Positions 1 through 6,535 of a stretch of 6,547 nucleotides of DNA are shown one piece after another (within the stretch, counting starts at the first letter, position 1; every line of letters begins with the position of its first letter). The stretch is from the NCBI GenBank assembly GCA_022564085.1, contig JADFMC010000124.1, positions 1 through 6,547 on the forward strand, given 5' to 3'. Below the pieces are notes generated by a model. The model saw only the letters and a program-made list of their open reading frames with translations. It did no database searches and was not told where the DNA came from. Made by a program: the position numbers and the translations under genes. The DNA comes from Fidelibacterota bacterium. Its GTDB lineage: Bacteria; Fidelibacterota; Marinisomatia; SCGC-AAA003-L08; TS1B11.

Positions 1-1222
1 GGGCGATCTCCGGCATGCCTTCCTTGTTAACCAACGGAAACACCGCCACCGTGATCGGCGCCAGCGACGGCAACAGCCGCAGCACCACCCGCAGCTCCCC
101 CTTAACGTCTTCCTCGTGATAGGCGTCAGTCAGGACGGTCAGCACCGTGCGGTCCACCCCGGCGGAGGCCTCCACTACGGCCGGTGTAACGTGCTGGTTG
201 GTGGCCGGATCCAGCCAGGAGAGCTTCTTCCCGCTGAACTGTTGATGGCGGTCCAGGTCGTAAGTGCCCCGGTCGGCGATACCCTCCAGCTCGGCCCAGC
301 CAAAGGGGAATTCGTACTCCACGTCATAGCAGGCGCTCGAGTAGTGGGCCAGCTCGTCTGCGCCATGGGGCCGGAGCCTTAATTTTTCCCTACGTACGCC
401 AATAGAGGCGTACCACTCCAGCCGTTCCTGGGACCAGTACTCCAGCCACTTGCCGGTCTCGCCGGGCTGCACAAAGTACTCCAGCTCCATCTGCTCGAAC
501 TCCCGGGTGCGAAACAGGAAGTTGCCCGTGGTGATCTCGTTGCGGAAGGCCTTGCCCAGCTGGGCGATGCCGAAAGGCAGCTTGGCTCGCGCGGCCCCTT
601 GCACGTTCAGGAAGTTGACGAAGATGCCCTGGGCGGTCTCCGGCCGCAGGTAAGCCTCCATACCGGTCTCTTCCGACGAGCCGATGAAAGTCTTGAACAT
701 CAGGTTGAACTGGCGCGGAATGGTCCAGTCGGCTTCTTTGCCGTCGGCCAATATGCCAAAGCTGTTCAGATCTGCTTGGTCGGGAGGCGCCATGATCGCC
801 TCCACCAGACGGGTTATGGTGTCCACGCCAACCTCTTCAGGAAGCGGCTCGTTGCAAACCGCCTGAGAAAGCTGCTCCAGCACCTCCCGCGACTGGGCTT
901 CCAACAGGTGGTCCAGGCGGTAGCGTTTTTTGGTTAAGCGGTCGTCCACCAGCGGATCATGGAAGGCCTCAACATGGCCGGAAGCCTCCCATACACGGGG
1001 ATGCATGAGGATGGCCGCATCCATGCCCACCACATCCTGCCGGGCGGTGACCATATCCCGCCACCAGCGGTTCTTGATGTTGCGCTTGAGCTCCACACCC
1101 AGGTGGCCATAGTCCCAGGTGGAAGCCAGACCACCGTAAATCTCGCTACTCTGGAAAATGAAACCCCGTCGCTTGGCCAGGGACGTGAGTTTCTCCATAA
1201 CGTCCGGCTGTTGCTTGGCCAT
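1..1222 (-). CDS. glyQS: Glycyl-tRNA synthetase, alpha2 (single-chain) type, C-terminus cut by window edge
   Basis: This class II synthetase charges tRNA-Gly with glycine in the cytoplasm. I translated 407 codons by hand from the ATG at 1222-1220 to the left edge, with no stop. The N-terminus has the family signature Y-G-G-L-x-S-T-W-D-Y-G-H-L-G (residues 29-42). RPETAQ is at 193-198, the motif 2 arginine FRNE at 226-229 followed by FRTREFEQME, a G-I-A-D-R-G stretch at 314-319, and motif 3 as E-A-S-A-G-V-D-R (351-358). The anticodon-binding domain begins near 388 (LAPITVAVFPL) and is incomplete, so roughly the last 50-100 residues should lie outside the window. The start is 6 bases after the topA stop, with no clear Shine-Dalgarno sequence, which suggests translational coupling. 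A second ATG at codon 9 is possible. The family is certain. The symbol could equally be glyS in other naming schemes. Confidence 0.95.
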   Translation of the reverse strand, partial: MAKQQPDVMEKLTSLAKRRGFIFQSSEIYGGLASTWDYGHLGVELKRNIKNRWWRDMVTARQDVVGMDAAILMHPRVWEASGHVEAFHDPLVDDRLTKKRYRLDHLLEAQSREVLEQLSQAVCNEPLPEEVGVDTITRLVEAIMAPPDQADLNSFGILADGKEADWTIPRQFNLMFKTFIGSSEETGMEAYLRPETAQGIFVNFLNVQGAARAKLPFGIAQLGKAFRNEITTGNFLFRTREFEQMELEYFVQPGETGKWLEYWSQERLEWYASIGVRREKLRLRPHGADELAHYSSACYDVEYEFPFGWAELEGIADRGTYDLDRHQQFSGKKLSWLDPATNQHVTPAVVEASAGVDRTVLTVLTDAYHEEDVKGELRVVLRLLPSLAPITVAVFPLVNKEGMPEIA

Positions 1223-1228
1223 AGCTAA

Positions 1229-3742
1229 CTATGCTCGCTTGGAGGCGCCCCGGCCCCCGCGACGCCGCTTCGGCGGTCCCAGAGCCGCCTTAGCTGCTAA
1301 CCGCTTTACCGCCTCAGCCGGATCGATCTGTTCGGGTTCTTCGTCCTTCCTAAGAGATACATTCGTGGTACCATCGCTTATATAGGGCCCGTAGCGCCCC
1401 GACTTGATGGTTATCTTGGTACCGGTTTGCGGATGATCTCCTAACTCCCGCAAAATAGCCGGAGTCTTTCTCTTGCTACCCTGTAAAATCTCCACCGCCC
1501 GGTCCAGTTCGATGCTCAAAAGGTCCTCGCCTTTGGGTATCTGGCCATTTGTCTGGCCGCTTTTCAGGTAGGGACCATACTTGCCCAGATCTACTAACAC
1601 CGGCTCACCGGTGTCCGGGTGGGGGCCTAAATCTTTGGGCAGCGACAATATTTGCGTGGCGATCTCAAGGTTCACCTCTTCAGGGGCTTGCCCGGGCAAT
1701 AGAGATTTCTGCTTGAGCTTTTCAGAATCAGATCCCAATTGCAAATAAAATCCGAAACGGCCTTTTTTCAGCAGCACCATCTGTCCAGATTCCGGATCCT
1801 GGCCCAACTCCTTAGGATATTCGCTACCTTTCTCCAATCTATCCAGCGCCCATTCCAGTGTGATATCCGCTGGAGGAGTATCCACCTCCAGGCTGGTGCG
1901 ACTATCTCCGTGTTCCAGGTAGGGGCCATACCTGCCGATACGGACAGTCACCGGGACATCATCTTTGCCATGGCCTAGCGGAATGGTGCATATGCGGCGG
2001 ATTTCAATAGGGGCTGCCAACATGGCCTTGAGCCCGGTATCCCCGTTGCCGCCGAAATAAAACCTATGTAAGTATGGTAGGTGCTCTCTCTCACCACGAC
2101 TGATCTCATCCAGAACATCCTCCATACGTGCAGTGAACTGGTAATCTACCAGCTCCGCAAAGTTGGCTTCCATTAGCCGGACGACTCCCACCGCTGTGAA
2201 TGTGGGTATTAGGGCGCCGCTTTTTTTAAAAACATAATCCCGGCGTTGAATAGTGTCCATTATCGAAGCATAGGTGCTGGGTCGCCCGATGCCCAGTGAC
2301 TCCAGCTCCTTGATCAGTGTCGCTTCAGTATATCGCGCAGTGGGCTTTGTATTGTGTTCCTTTGGAGAGATCTCCTGGCAACCAATCTGCTCTCCTTTAC
2401 GTAGTTTCGGCAAGGTTATCTCATCGCCGGCATCGTCATCCGATGTGCGCTGGTAGACCGCCATATAGCCCGGGAATTCGATAACTTTGCCGGCCGCCTG
2501 GAAAACAGCACCATCATCCGAGAGGTCCACGGTGGTCTTGCGTATCTTTGCCGGGACCATTTGACACGCCAGAGTGCGCTGGTAAATCAGCAGGTATAGC
2601 CGCCGCCAATCGTTTTCTTGACTTGTCATTTGCTCCGGGTCCTGGAACTTTGCGCCCGCCGGCCGGATCGCTTCGTGTGCCTCTTGGGCATTCTTGACTT
2701 TAGTCTTGTATACGAGTGGTTTGGGCGGCAAATAATCGCCTCCGAATCTTTCCAGGATCAATTTTCTGGCGGCCTCCAACGCTTCCCGTGACAGTGTGGT
2801 GGAATCGGTCCGCATGTAAGTGATATACCCGCCTTCATATAACTTCTGAGCCACTAGCATGGTACGTTTAGGCGAGAAATTCAGCTTGTTCGCAGCCGCC
2901 TGCTGCAGTGTGCTGGTGGTGAAGGGCGGTGACGGGTTGGATGTAGAAGGCTTTTCTTGCACCCTTGTGACTGACCACGCACTCTTTGTCAACCGGTCTA
3001 TCAGGGCGTGAGCAGCTTCGCGCTCCAGTAATATCACTCCCTTTTTAGACTTCAACTGACCACTGGTTCGATCAAAATCCTTGCTATTGACCAGCCGATT
3101 GCCGTCGATACTGATCAAGGTAGCGCTGAAAGATTCATTCTTTGCTGTAGTAAATGTGGCCTCCAGATCCCACCACTGGCTAGGCTTAAAGGCATAACGG
3201 GTGCGCTCTCTTTCAACTACCAGCCGGATAGCCACACTCTGCACTCTTCCTGCCGAGAGCCGGGGAGCGATCTTCCGCCAGAGGACGGGAGAAATCTCAT
3301 AACCCACCAGCCGGTCAAGGATCCGGCGAGTCTCCTGGGCTCTTACCAGGTTCATGTCGATGGGACGGGTGTTGTCGAAAGCATTGAGAATAGCGCTACT
3401 GGTTAGCTCATGAAACACCAGTCTATACGTTGGCACTTTGATATTCAGGGTCTCGATAAGTGCCCAGCTGATGGCCTCCCCTTCGCGGTCCGGGTCAGTA
3501 GCCAGGTAAACTATATCCGCTTTACTTAGTGCTTTCTTAAGTTGGGAAATTATCTTCTTTTTATCCGGTGCTACCTGGTACGTGATCTGAAAATCATGAT
3601 CGGCATCAACACCCATTTCCCGGGGTGGCAAATCACGAATGTGCCCGACGGAAGCGACAATGTCGTACTTGTCTCCTAACACTTTCTGCAAGGTGCGTGC
3701 TTTGGAGGGAGATTCAACGATGATTAGGTGATGGCCGGCCAT
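1229..3742 (-). CDS. topA: DNA topoisomerase I (type IA) with C-terminal repeat domain
   Basis: Type IA topoisomerase of 837 residues that relaxes negative supercoils by single-strand passage. The Toprim domain opens with LIIVESPSKA (residues 6-15) and carries the metal-binding D-P-D-R-E at 83-87. The RLSAGRVQSVAIRLVVERE block is at 161-179. The active site is Y-I-T-Y-M-R-T-D-S at 306-314, where Tyr309 should be the nucleophile and Arg311 its partner, by comparison with the E. coli YMRTDS motif. GIGRPSTYA is at 484-492. The C-terminus has no Cys4 zinc fingers. Instead it has four copies of a G-(R/K)-(Y/F)-G-x-Y unit (about 603, 661, 720 and 782), as in the Toprim C-terminal repeat family, and ends in a basic Arg/Lys/Gly tail. 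The start ATG lies directly before the Toprim strand, leaving no room for a later start. The Shine-Dalgarno sequence is weak at best. The gene follows the M14-like gene by 120 bases and precedes glyQS by 6. Confidence 0.97.
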   Translation of the reverse strand: MAGHHLIIVESPSKARTLQKVLGDKYDIVASVGHIRDLPPREMGVDADHDFQITYQVAPDKKKIISQLKKALSKADIVYLATDPDREGEAISWALIETLNIKVPTYRLVFHELTSSAILNAFDNTRPIDMNLVRAQETRRILDRLVGYEISPVLWRKIAPRLSAGRVQSVAIRLVVERERTRYAFKPSQWWDLEATFTTAKNESFSATLISIDGNRLVNSKDFDRTSGQLKSKKGVILLEREAAHALIDRLTKSAWSVTRVQEKPSTSNPSPPFTTSTLQQAAANKLNFSPKRTMLVAQKLYEGGYITYMRTDSTTLSREALEAARKLILERFGGDYLPPKPLVYKTKVKNAQEAHEAIRPAGAKFQDPEQMTSQENDWRRLYLLIYQRTLACQMVPAKIRKTTVDLSDDGAVFQAAGKVIEFPGYMAVYQRTSDDDAGDEITLPKLRKGEQIGCQEISPKEHNTKPTARYTEATLIKELESLGIGRPSTYASIMDTIQRRDYVFKKSGALIPTFTAVGVVRLMEANFAELVDYQFTARMEDVLDEISRGEREHLPYLHRFYFGGNGDTGLKAMLAAPIEIRRICTIPLGHGKDDVPVTVRIGRYGPYLEHGDSRTSLEVDTPPADITLEWALDRLEKGSEYPKELGQDPESGQMVLLKKGRFGFYLQLGSDSEKLKQKSLLPGQAPEEVNLEIATQILSLPKDLGPHPDTGEPVLVDLGKYGPYLKSGQTNGQIPKGEDLLSIELDRAVEILQGSKRKTPAILRELGDHPQTGTKITIKSGRYGPYISDGTTNVSLRKDEEPEQIDPAEAVKRLAAKAALGPPKRRRGGRGASKRA

Positions 3743-3768
3743 ATAAACTCTATTTTTAGGCGGGAAAC

Positions 3769-3797
3769 TTTATACGCCTCTAGTCTGGATACAAGCG
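3769..3797 (-). promoter_or_regulatory. Weak promoter-like pair upstream of topA
   Basis: On the minus strand, TATAAA (3774-3769) lies 17 bases downstream of CGCTTG (3797-3792), within the 120-base spacer before topA. The -10 box is good, but the -35 box matches TTGACA poorly. It would give topA a promoter separate from proS. No strong hairpin-plus-T-run terminator is visible in this spacer, so read-through from upstream is also possible. This is a consensus match only. Confidence 0.22.
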
Positions 3798-3862
3798 AAA
3801 GTTTCACCAGCCAGGATGAGGGAAGTTCAGAGATGACGATGAATGCCGCAATCCATAGTACA

Positions 3863-4672
3863 TTAGCGATTTCTAAGCAACGATCCAAGATCTTCCAACA
3901 TCAATGTTTGCTCTTGAATGTGGCCGTGCTCCGCTTCCACAATAATATAGAGGCCCCCGAGATTATTAATGTAGTTGCCCAAGGTGCCGTGATCTGGTGG
4001 CCGCTCAGCCATTAAGGCCACATTATGATCCAGGCCGGCTAGAGACTCATACAGCCAGGTAGAATTGGTAAAAAAGAAGTCATCCGGATCGCGATTAGGA
4101 GCAGTATGCACGGCCTGTGCATCCGGACCATACCACTCTCCCGGCATAAAATCACGGATAGTTAGCTTGCCAGGCGAATTATTATGGATAGCGATGACGG
4201 GGATGCCTTTGGTAGGAGCAATCAAGTCGATCACCTCGGAAGCAAAGCCGCTTGCCAGATCAAGGTCATCATCGGAAATATCATTGAAATGGGCCAGCGA
4301 CTTACGTAACCCCTTTATGGAAAACATGCGATTAGGATCGAAGGGGTACATCCTGCCAGCACGACGAATAACAACCTCCCGGCCACGGCCATGCCGCAGC
4401 TCGATTAAACGGCCGCCATGACTGGCTAGAAATAACATCGCAGCTTCTACGCAAGTGTTTTCATTATCATGCAGATTAACAAAAACCAACTCGGAGCCGG
4501 GACGCTCGTATACATGGACCCAGATCTTCTCATCGGCCAACATCAAAGTATGAGTATCGGTAGCGATTCCCGGTGCTGCGCGTGGGGAGAAACGCCCGGA
4601 ATTGGCTCCTTGCAAAATGATTATCCCGAGCACAGGCAGGACTAAAAAACGAGTGAAGTATGGTAGCATCAT
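3863..4672 (-). CDS. Exported M14 zinc-carboxypeptidase-like protein of unknown substrate
   Basis: A 269-residue protein I cannot name. The N-terminus (residues 1-22) has a short charged start, then FLVLPVLGIIIL, a signal peptide or membrane anchor. It has no lipobox Cys, so it is probably not a lipoprotein. The body keeps, in the M14 order, an H-D-N-E (68-71) like the M14 HxxE zinc ligands, F-D-P-N-R (111-115) like the D-x-N-R substrate-binding motif, an A-I-H-N-N (161-165) that could hold the third zinc ligand, and I-V-E-A-E-H-G-H (244-251), where Glu246 or Glu248 could be the catalytic acid. Seen: the motifs and their order. Inferred: a zinc peptidase, amidase or deacylase-like hydrolase acting outside the cytoplasm. 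The protein is slightly short for a full M14 catalytic domain. The start is Met-Met at 4672, 25 bases after the proS stop, without a clear Shine-Dalgarno sequence. The second Met is an equally good start. Confidence 0.85.
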   Translation of the reverse strand: MMLPYFTRFLVLPVLGIIILQGANSGRFSPRAAPGIATDTHTLMLADEKIWVHVYERPGSELVFVNLHDNENTCVEAAMLFLASHGGRLIELRHGRGREVVIRRAGRMYPFDPNRMFSIKGLRKSLAHFNDISDDDLDLASGFASEVIDLIAPTKGIPVIAIHNNSPGKLTIRDFMPGEWYGPDAQAVHTAPNRDPDDFFFTNSTWLYESLAGLDHNVALMAERPPDHGTLGNYINNLGGLYIIVEAEHGHIQEQTLMLEDLGSLLRNR

Positions 4673-4697
4673 TTAGTAGCGATATCAGCCGGCGGGG

Positions 4698-6164
4698 TCA
4701 ATAGGCCCTGGCCAGGATCACCTCATATAGGGCGGGTTTTCCGGAGTGAATACACTTCAAGCCGTTAGGGTCCTGATTCTCGGGAATAACCCTAATCGTG
4801 GCTTTAGTCTCCTTTTGGATTGCCGCCTCCGTTTCCGATTCACCATCCCAGCCACAGCGGGCAAAGCCGCCTTGCTCAATAATCTCCTTAAAGGCCTCCC
4901 AGTTTTGTGGCCGGTGAGTATTTGCCTCTCGGAAATCGAGGGCCTGCTGGAAGAGCGCAGTTTGGATCTCCTCCAATAACGGTGGAATAAAGGTTGCTAA
5001 ATTCGCCGAGGCAATGTTTTGCTTTTCGCCGCTATCCCGCCGAACCAAGACGGCGCTGTTCTGCGCTACATCGCGAGGCCCGATCTCCACCCGTAGAGGG
5101 GCGCCTTTCATCTCCCAGTCACTGAACTTGAATCCTGGTGATACCGTGTCCCGGGCATCTAAATGGACGCGGGTCCCGTTTTTGGAAATAGAGTCACGTA
5201 TCCGCGCGGCTTCTTCCATGACCTCGGCACGAGTGTCATCCTTGTAAATGGGTACGATCACTACTTGATATGGAGCAATGCGGGGCGGCAGCCGCAATCC
5301 CCGGTCGTCACCATGAGCCATAATAACGGCTCCTACCAGGCGGGTGGATACACCCCAACTCGTGGCGTAAACATATTGTTCTTCATTGTGCTGATCGCGA
5401 AAAGTCACGTCGAAGGCCTTGGCAAAGTTCTGACCCAAATAGTGGGAAGTACCTGCCTGGAGAGCGCGCTTGTCACCCATCATGGTCTCGATGGTATAGG
5501 TATCCACTGCGCCGGCGAATTTCTCACTTTCGGATTTGACACCCTTGATCACCGGCAGAGCCATTTCGGTTTCAATCACGTCCTGGTAGATATCGAGGAT
5601 CCGAAGTGCTTCTTCCACTGCCTCGGCTTCAGTGGCGTGGGCGGTGTGGCCTTCCTGCCAGAGGAATTCAGTAGTGCGCAGGAACAGACGGGTGCGCAGC
5701 TCCCAGCGAACTATATTGGCCCACTGATTGATCAGGATGGGGAGATCGCGGTAGGAGTTAATCCAGCGCTTATACATGGACCAGACCACGGTCTCGCTGG
5801 TTGGGCGAATAATCAACTCCTCATCAAGTTTGGCATCGGGGTCGACCTCGAGGCCGCCGTCTGCCGCAGCCCGCAAACGGTGATGGGTCACCACGGCGCA
5901 CTCCTTGGCGAAGCCCTCCACATGCTCTGCTTCCTTGCTAAGGAACGACTTGGGGATGAGCAGGGGGAAATATGCATTGACGTGGCCCGTGGCCTTAAAT
6001 CGTGAGTCCAGGGCAGCCTGCAGCAGTTCCCAGATGGCATAGCCGTAAGGCCGGATTACCATGGTGCCGCGCACCGGACCATAATCGGCCAGCTCGGCTT
6101 TGAGCACCACGTCGGTGTACCAGCGGGCGTAATCCTGGGATCGGGGAGTGACGCCTTTCGACAT
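4698..6164 (-). CDS. proS: Prolyl-tRNA synthetase, archaeal/eukaryotic (type 3) form
   Basis: This class II synthetase attaches proline to tRNA-Pro in the cytoplasm. The protein is 488 residues from the ATG at 6164. That start is chosen because M-S-K-G-V-T-P-R-S-Q-D-Y-A-R-W-Y is the usual beginning of this ProRS type. The reading frame stays open to an ATG at 6284, but those 40 extra codons are Pro/Arg/Ser-rich and look non-coding. RPTSET is at 120-125, motif 2 at about 153-176 (RWELRTR, then TTEFLWQEGHTAH), and motif 3 at 271-294 (GVSTRLVGAVIMAHGDDRGL). The anticodon-binding domain spans about 295-400. The C-terminal domain ends in A-R-A-Y, the Tyr end typical of this type. The bacterial editing (INS) domain is absent. 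Of the four zinc cysteines known in some relatives, only Cys437 and Cys471 are plainly present. It is first of the minus-strand gene set. No clear Shine-Dalgarno sequence is seen. Confidence 0.96.
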   Translation of the reverse strand: MSKGVTPRSQDYARWYTDVVLKAELADYGPVRGTMVIRPYGYAIWELLQAALDSRFKATGHVNAYFPLLIPKSFLSKEAEHVEGFAKECAVVTHHRLRAAADGGLEVDPDAKLDEELIIRPTSETVVWSMYKRWINSYRDLPILINQWANIVRWELRTRLFLRTTEFLWQEGHTAHATEAEAVEEALRILDIYQDVIETEMALPVIKGVKSESEKFAGAVDTYTIETMMGDKRALQAGTSHYLGQNFAKAFDVTFRDQHNEEQYVYATSWGVSTRLVGAVIMAHGDDRGLRLPPRIAPYQVVIVPIYKDDTRAEVMEEAARIRDSISKNGTRVHLDARDTVSPGFKFSDWEMKGAPLRVEIGPRDVAQNSAVLVRRDSGEKQNIASANLATFIPPLLEEIQTALFQQALDFREANTHRPQNWEAFKEIIEQGGFARCGWDGESETEAAIQKETKATIRVIPENQDPNGLKCIHSGKPALYEVILARAY

Positions 6165-6214
6165 GGGGCCAAAGTTAGGGGGCAGCGCAGGGGAAATGGA
6201 AGGGGTGAAGGAGC

Positions 6215-6244
6215 GGACAGGGGCCCGCCTGCGGACGCTTGTCC
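6215..6244 (-). repeat. Small inverted repeat in the proS leader
   Basis: GGACA at 6215-6219 is the exact reverse complement of TGTCC at 6240-6244. One further G-C pair follows after a mismatch, and a possible CCG/CGG inner stem lies inside. In a proS transcript this would form a modest hairpin about 50 bases before the start codon. It has no T run, so it is not a terminator. Function unknown. Confidence 0.3.
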
Positions 6245-6264
6245 ATGATGGGGGCGATCTTTTT

Positions 6265-6280
6265 GGTTTTTTAAAAAACC
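6265..6280. repeat. Perfect 16-base AT-rich palindrome
   Basis: GGTTTTTTAAAAAACC reads identically on both strands: GG, six T, six A, CC. It lies about 100 bases upstream of the proS start and overlaps the first AACCG...AAAG element by four bases. The form would suit a bent-DNA or dimeric-regulator site. It has no loop, so a stable RNA hairpin would have to open its centre. No regulator can be named from it. Confidence 0.5.
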
Positions 6281-6294
6281 GCAAAGGCGCAAAG
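6277..6294 (+). repeat. Dispersed intergenic element AACCGnnAAGGCGCAAAG, copy 1
   Basis: AACCGCAAAGGCGCAAAG matches a second copy at 6419-6436 at 16 of 18 bases, in the same orientation. It contains the internal direct repeat GCAAAG. Beyond it the sequence turns into AAG/AAA purine repeats (to about 6305). Short elements of this look are common in intergenic DNA of several bacterial phyla. Here only the two local copies are seen. Confidence 0.5.
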
Positions 6295-6418
6295 AAGAAA
6301 GAAGAATGTAATCATTTTAAGAATTGACCGGCTAATGGCCATTCGGTACCGGAACCCATACCTCAATATCGGAACCGGATTTGATTCTCGCTTTTCAAAG
6401 AGTGAAGGAATTATTAGT

Positions 6419-6436
6419 AACCGTCAAGGCGCAAAG
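6419..6436 (+). repeat. Dispersed intergenic element AACCGnnAAGGCGCAAAG, copy 2
   Basis: AACCGTCAAGGCGCAAAG differs from the copy at 6277-6294 at two adjacent positions only. Downstream similarity continues loosely as purine-rich A/G sequence (GGCCAAGGAAGAACGA). After it comes a small tandem CGAACT-CGAAACT at about 6467-6479. Translating this region gives a repeat-type peptide (NRQGAKVAKE), which makes any gene call across it doubtful. Confidence 0.5.
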
Positions 6437-6496
6437 GTGGCCAAGGAAGAACGAGACTGGGAACCGCGAACTCGAAACTTCCGTACTCCGAGGTCG

Positions 6497-6516
6497 CGGC
6501 CCTATATTCGGGGCCG
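6497..6516 (+). repeat. 6-bp hairpin ahead of the plus-strand ribosome binding site
   Basis: CGGCCC (6497-6502) pairs with GGGCCG (6511-6516) around an 8-base TATATTCG loop. The stem ends 8 bases before the Shine-Dalgarno sequence of the gene at 6536. If transcribed, it is stable enough to matter for leader structure. There is no T run, so it is not an intrinsic terminator. A DNA-level operator role is equally possible. Confidence 0.4.
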
Positions 6517-6524
6517 TTAATGTG

Positions 6525-6530
6525 AAGGAG
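6525..6530 (+). promoter_or_regulatory. Shine-Dalgarno site AAGGAG
   Basis: AAGGAG lies 5 bases before the ATG at 6536, close to ideal for base pairing with the 3' end of 16S rRNA. It is the only strong ribosome binding site in the window and decides the start of the plus-strand gene. The four minus-strand genes lack a comparable site. Confidence 0.7.
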
Positions 6531-6535
6531 AATAG

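Larger units (their letters stand above)
6165..6535. other. Divergent intergenic region between proS and the plus-strand gene
   Basis: This is a 371-base stretch with no convincing gene. The part next to proS (6165-6260) is rich in purine-run G on the plus strand, which is C-rich in the proS leader. It contains a small inverted repeat. The middle holds the 16-base AT palindrome and the first AACCG...GGCGCAAAG element. The second element is at 6419-6436. The right end holds a 6-bp hairpin and the Shine-Dalgarno site for the plus-strand gene. Promoters for both directions are expected here, but I found no pair of boxes close to consensus on either strand. The best plus-strand candidate, TTTTCA at 6392 with TAGTAA at 6415, is too weak to list. 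A 61-codon reading frame at 6335-6520 crosses the second repeat and is not supported as a gene. Confidence 0.8.

Noticed and set aside
3743..3862. Intrinsic terminator between the M14-like gene and topA
   Set aside because: No GC-rich stem followed by a T run was found on the minus strand in this spacer.
3728..4015. 95-codon plus-strand open frame
   Set aside because: It is antisense to the end of the M14-like gene and the spacer, with no ribosome binding site or recognisable motif.
5163..6005. 280-codon plus-strand open frame
   Set aside because: It lies fully antisense to proS, whose motifs are unmistakable, and its translation shows no recognisable domain. It is a shadow frame.
6165..6284. 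40-codon N-terminal extension of proS
   Set aside because: The extension is Pro/Arg/Ser-rich and unlike any ProRS N-terminus. The family start M-S-K-G-V-T-P-R-S fits the ATG at 6164.
6165..6360. T-box riboswitch upstream of proS
   Set aside because: The minus strand has GGTACCG at 6351-6345, like part of the T-box core, but lacks the flanking AGGGTGG, and no terminator stem with a T run follows. The match is chance-level, and GGTACC is itself palindromic.
6335..6520. 61-codon plus-strand open frame
   Set aside because: It crosses the second intergenic repeat and gives a repeat-type peptide. It has no ribosome binding site and ends just before the real Shine-Dalgarno site at 6525.
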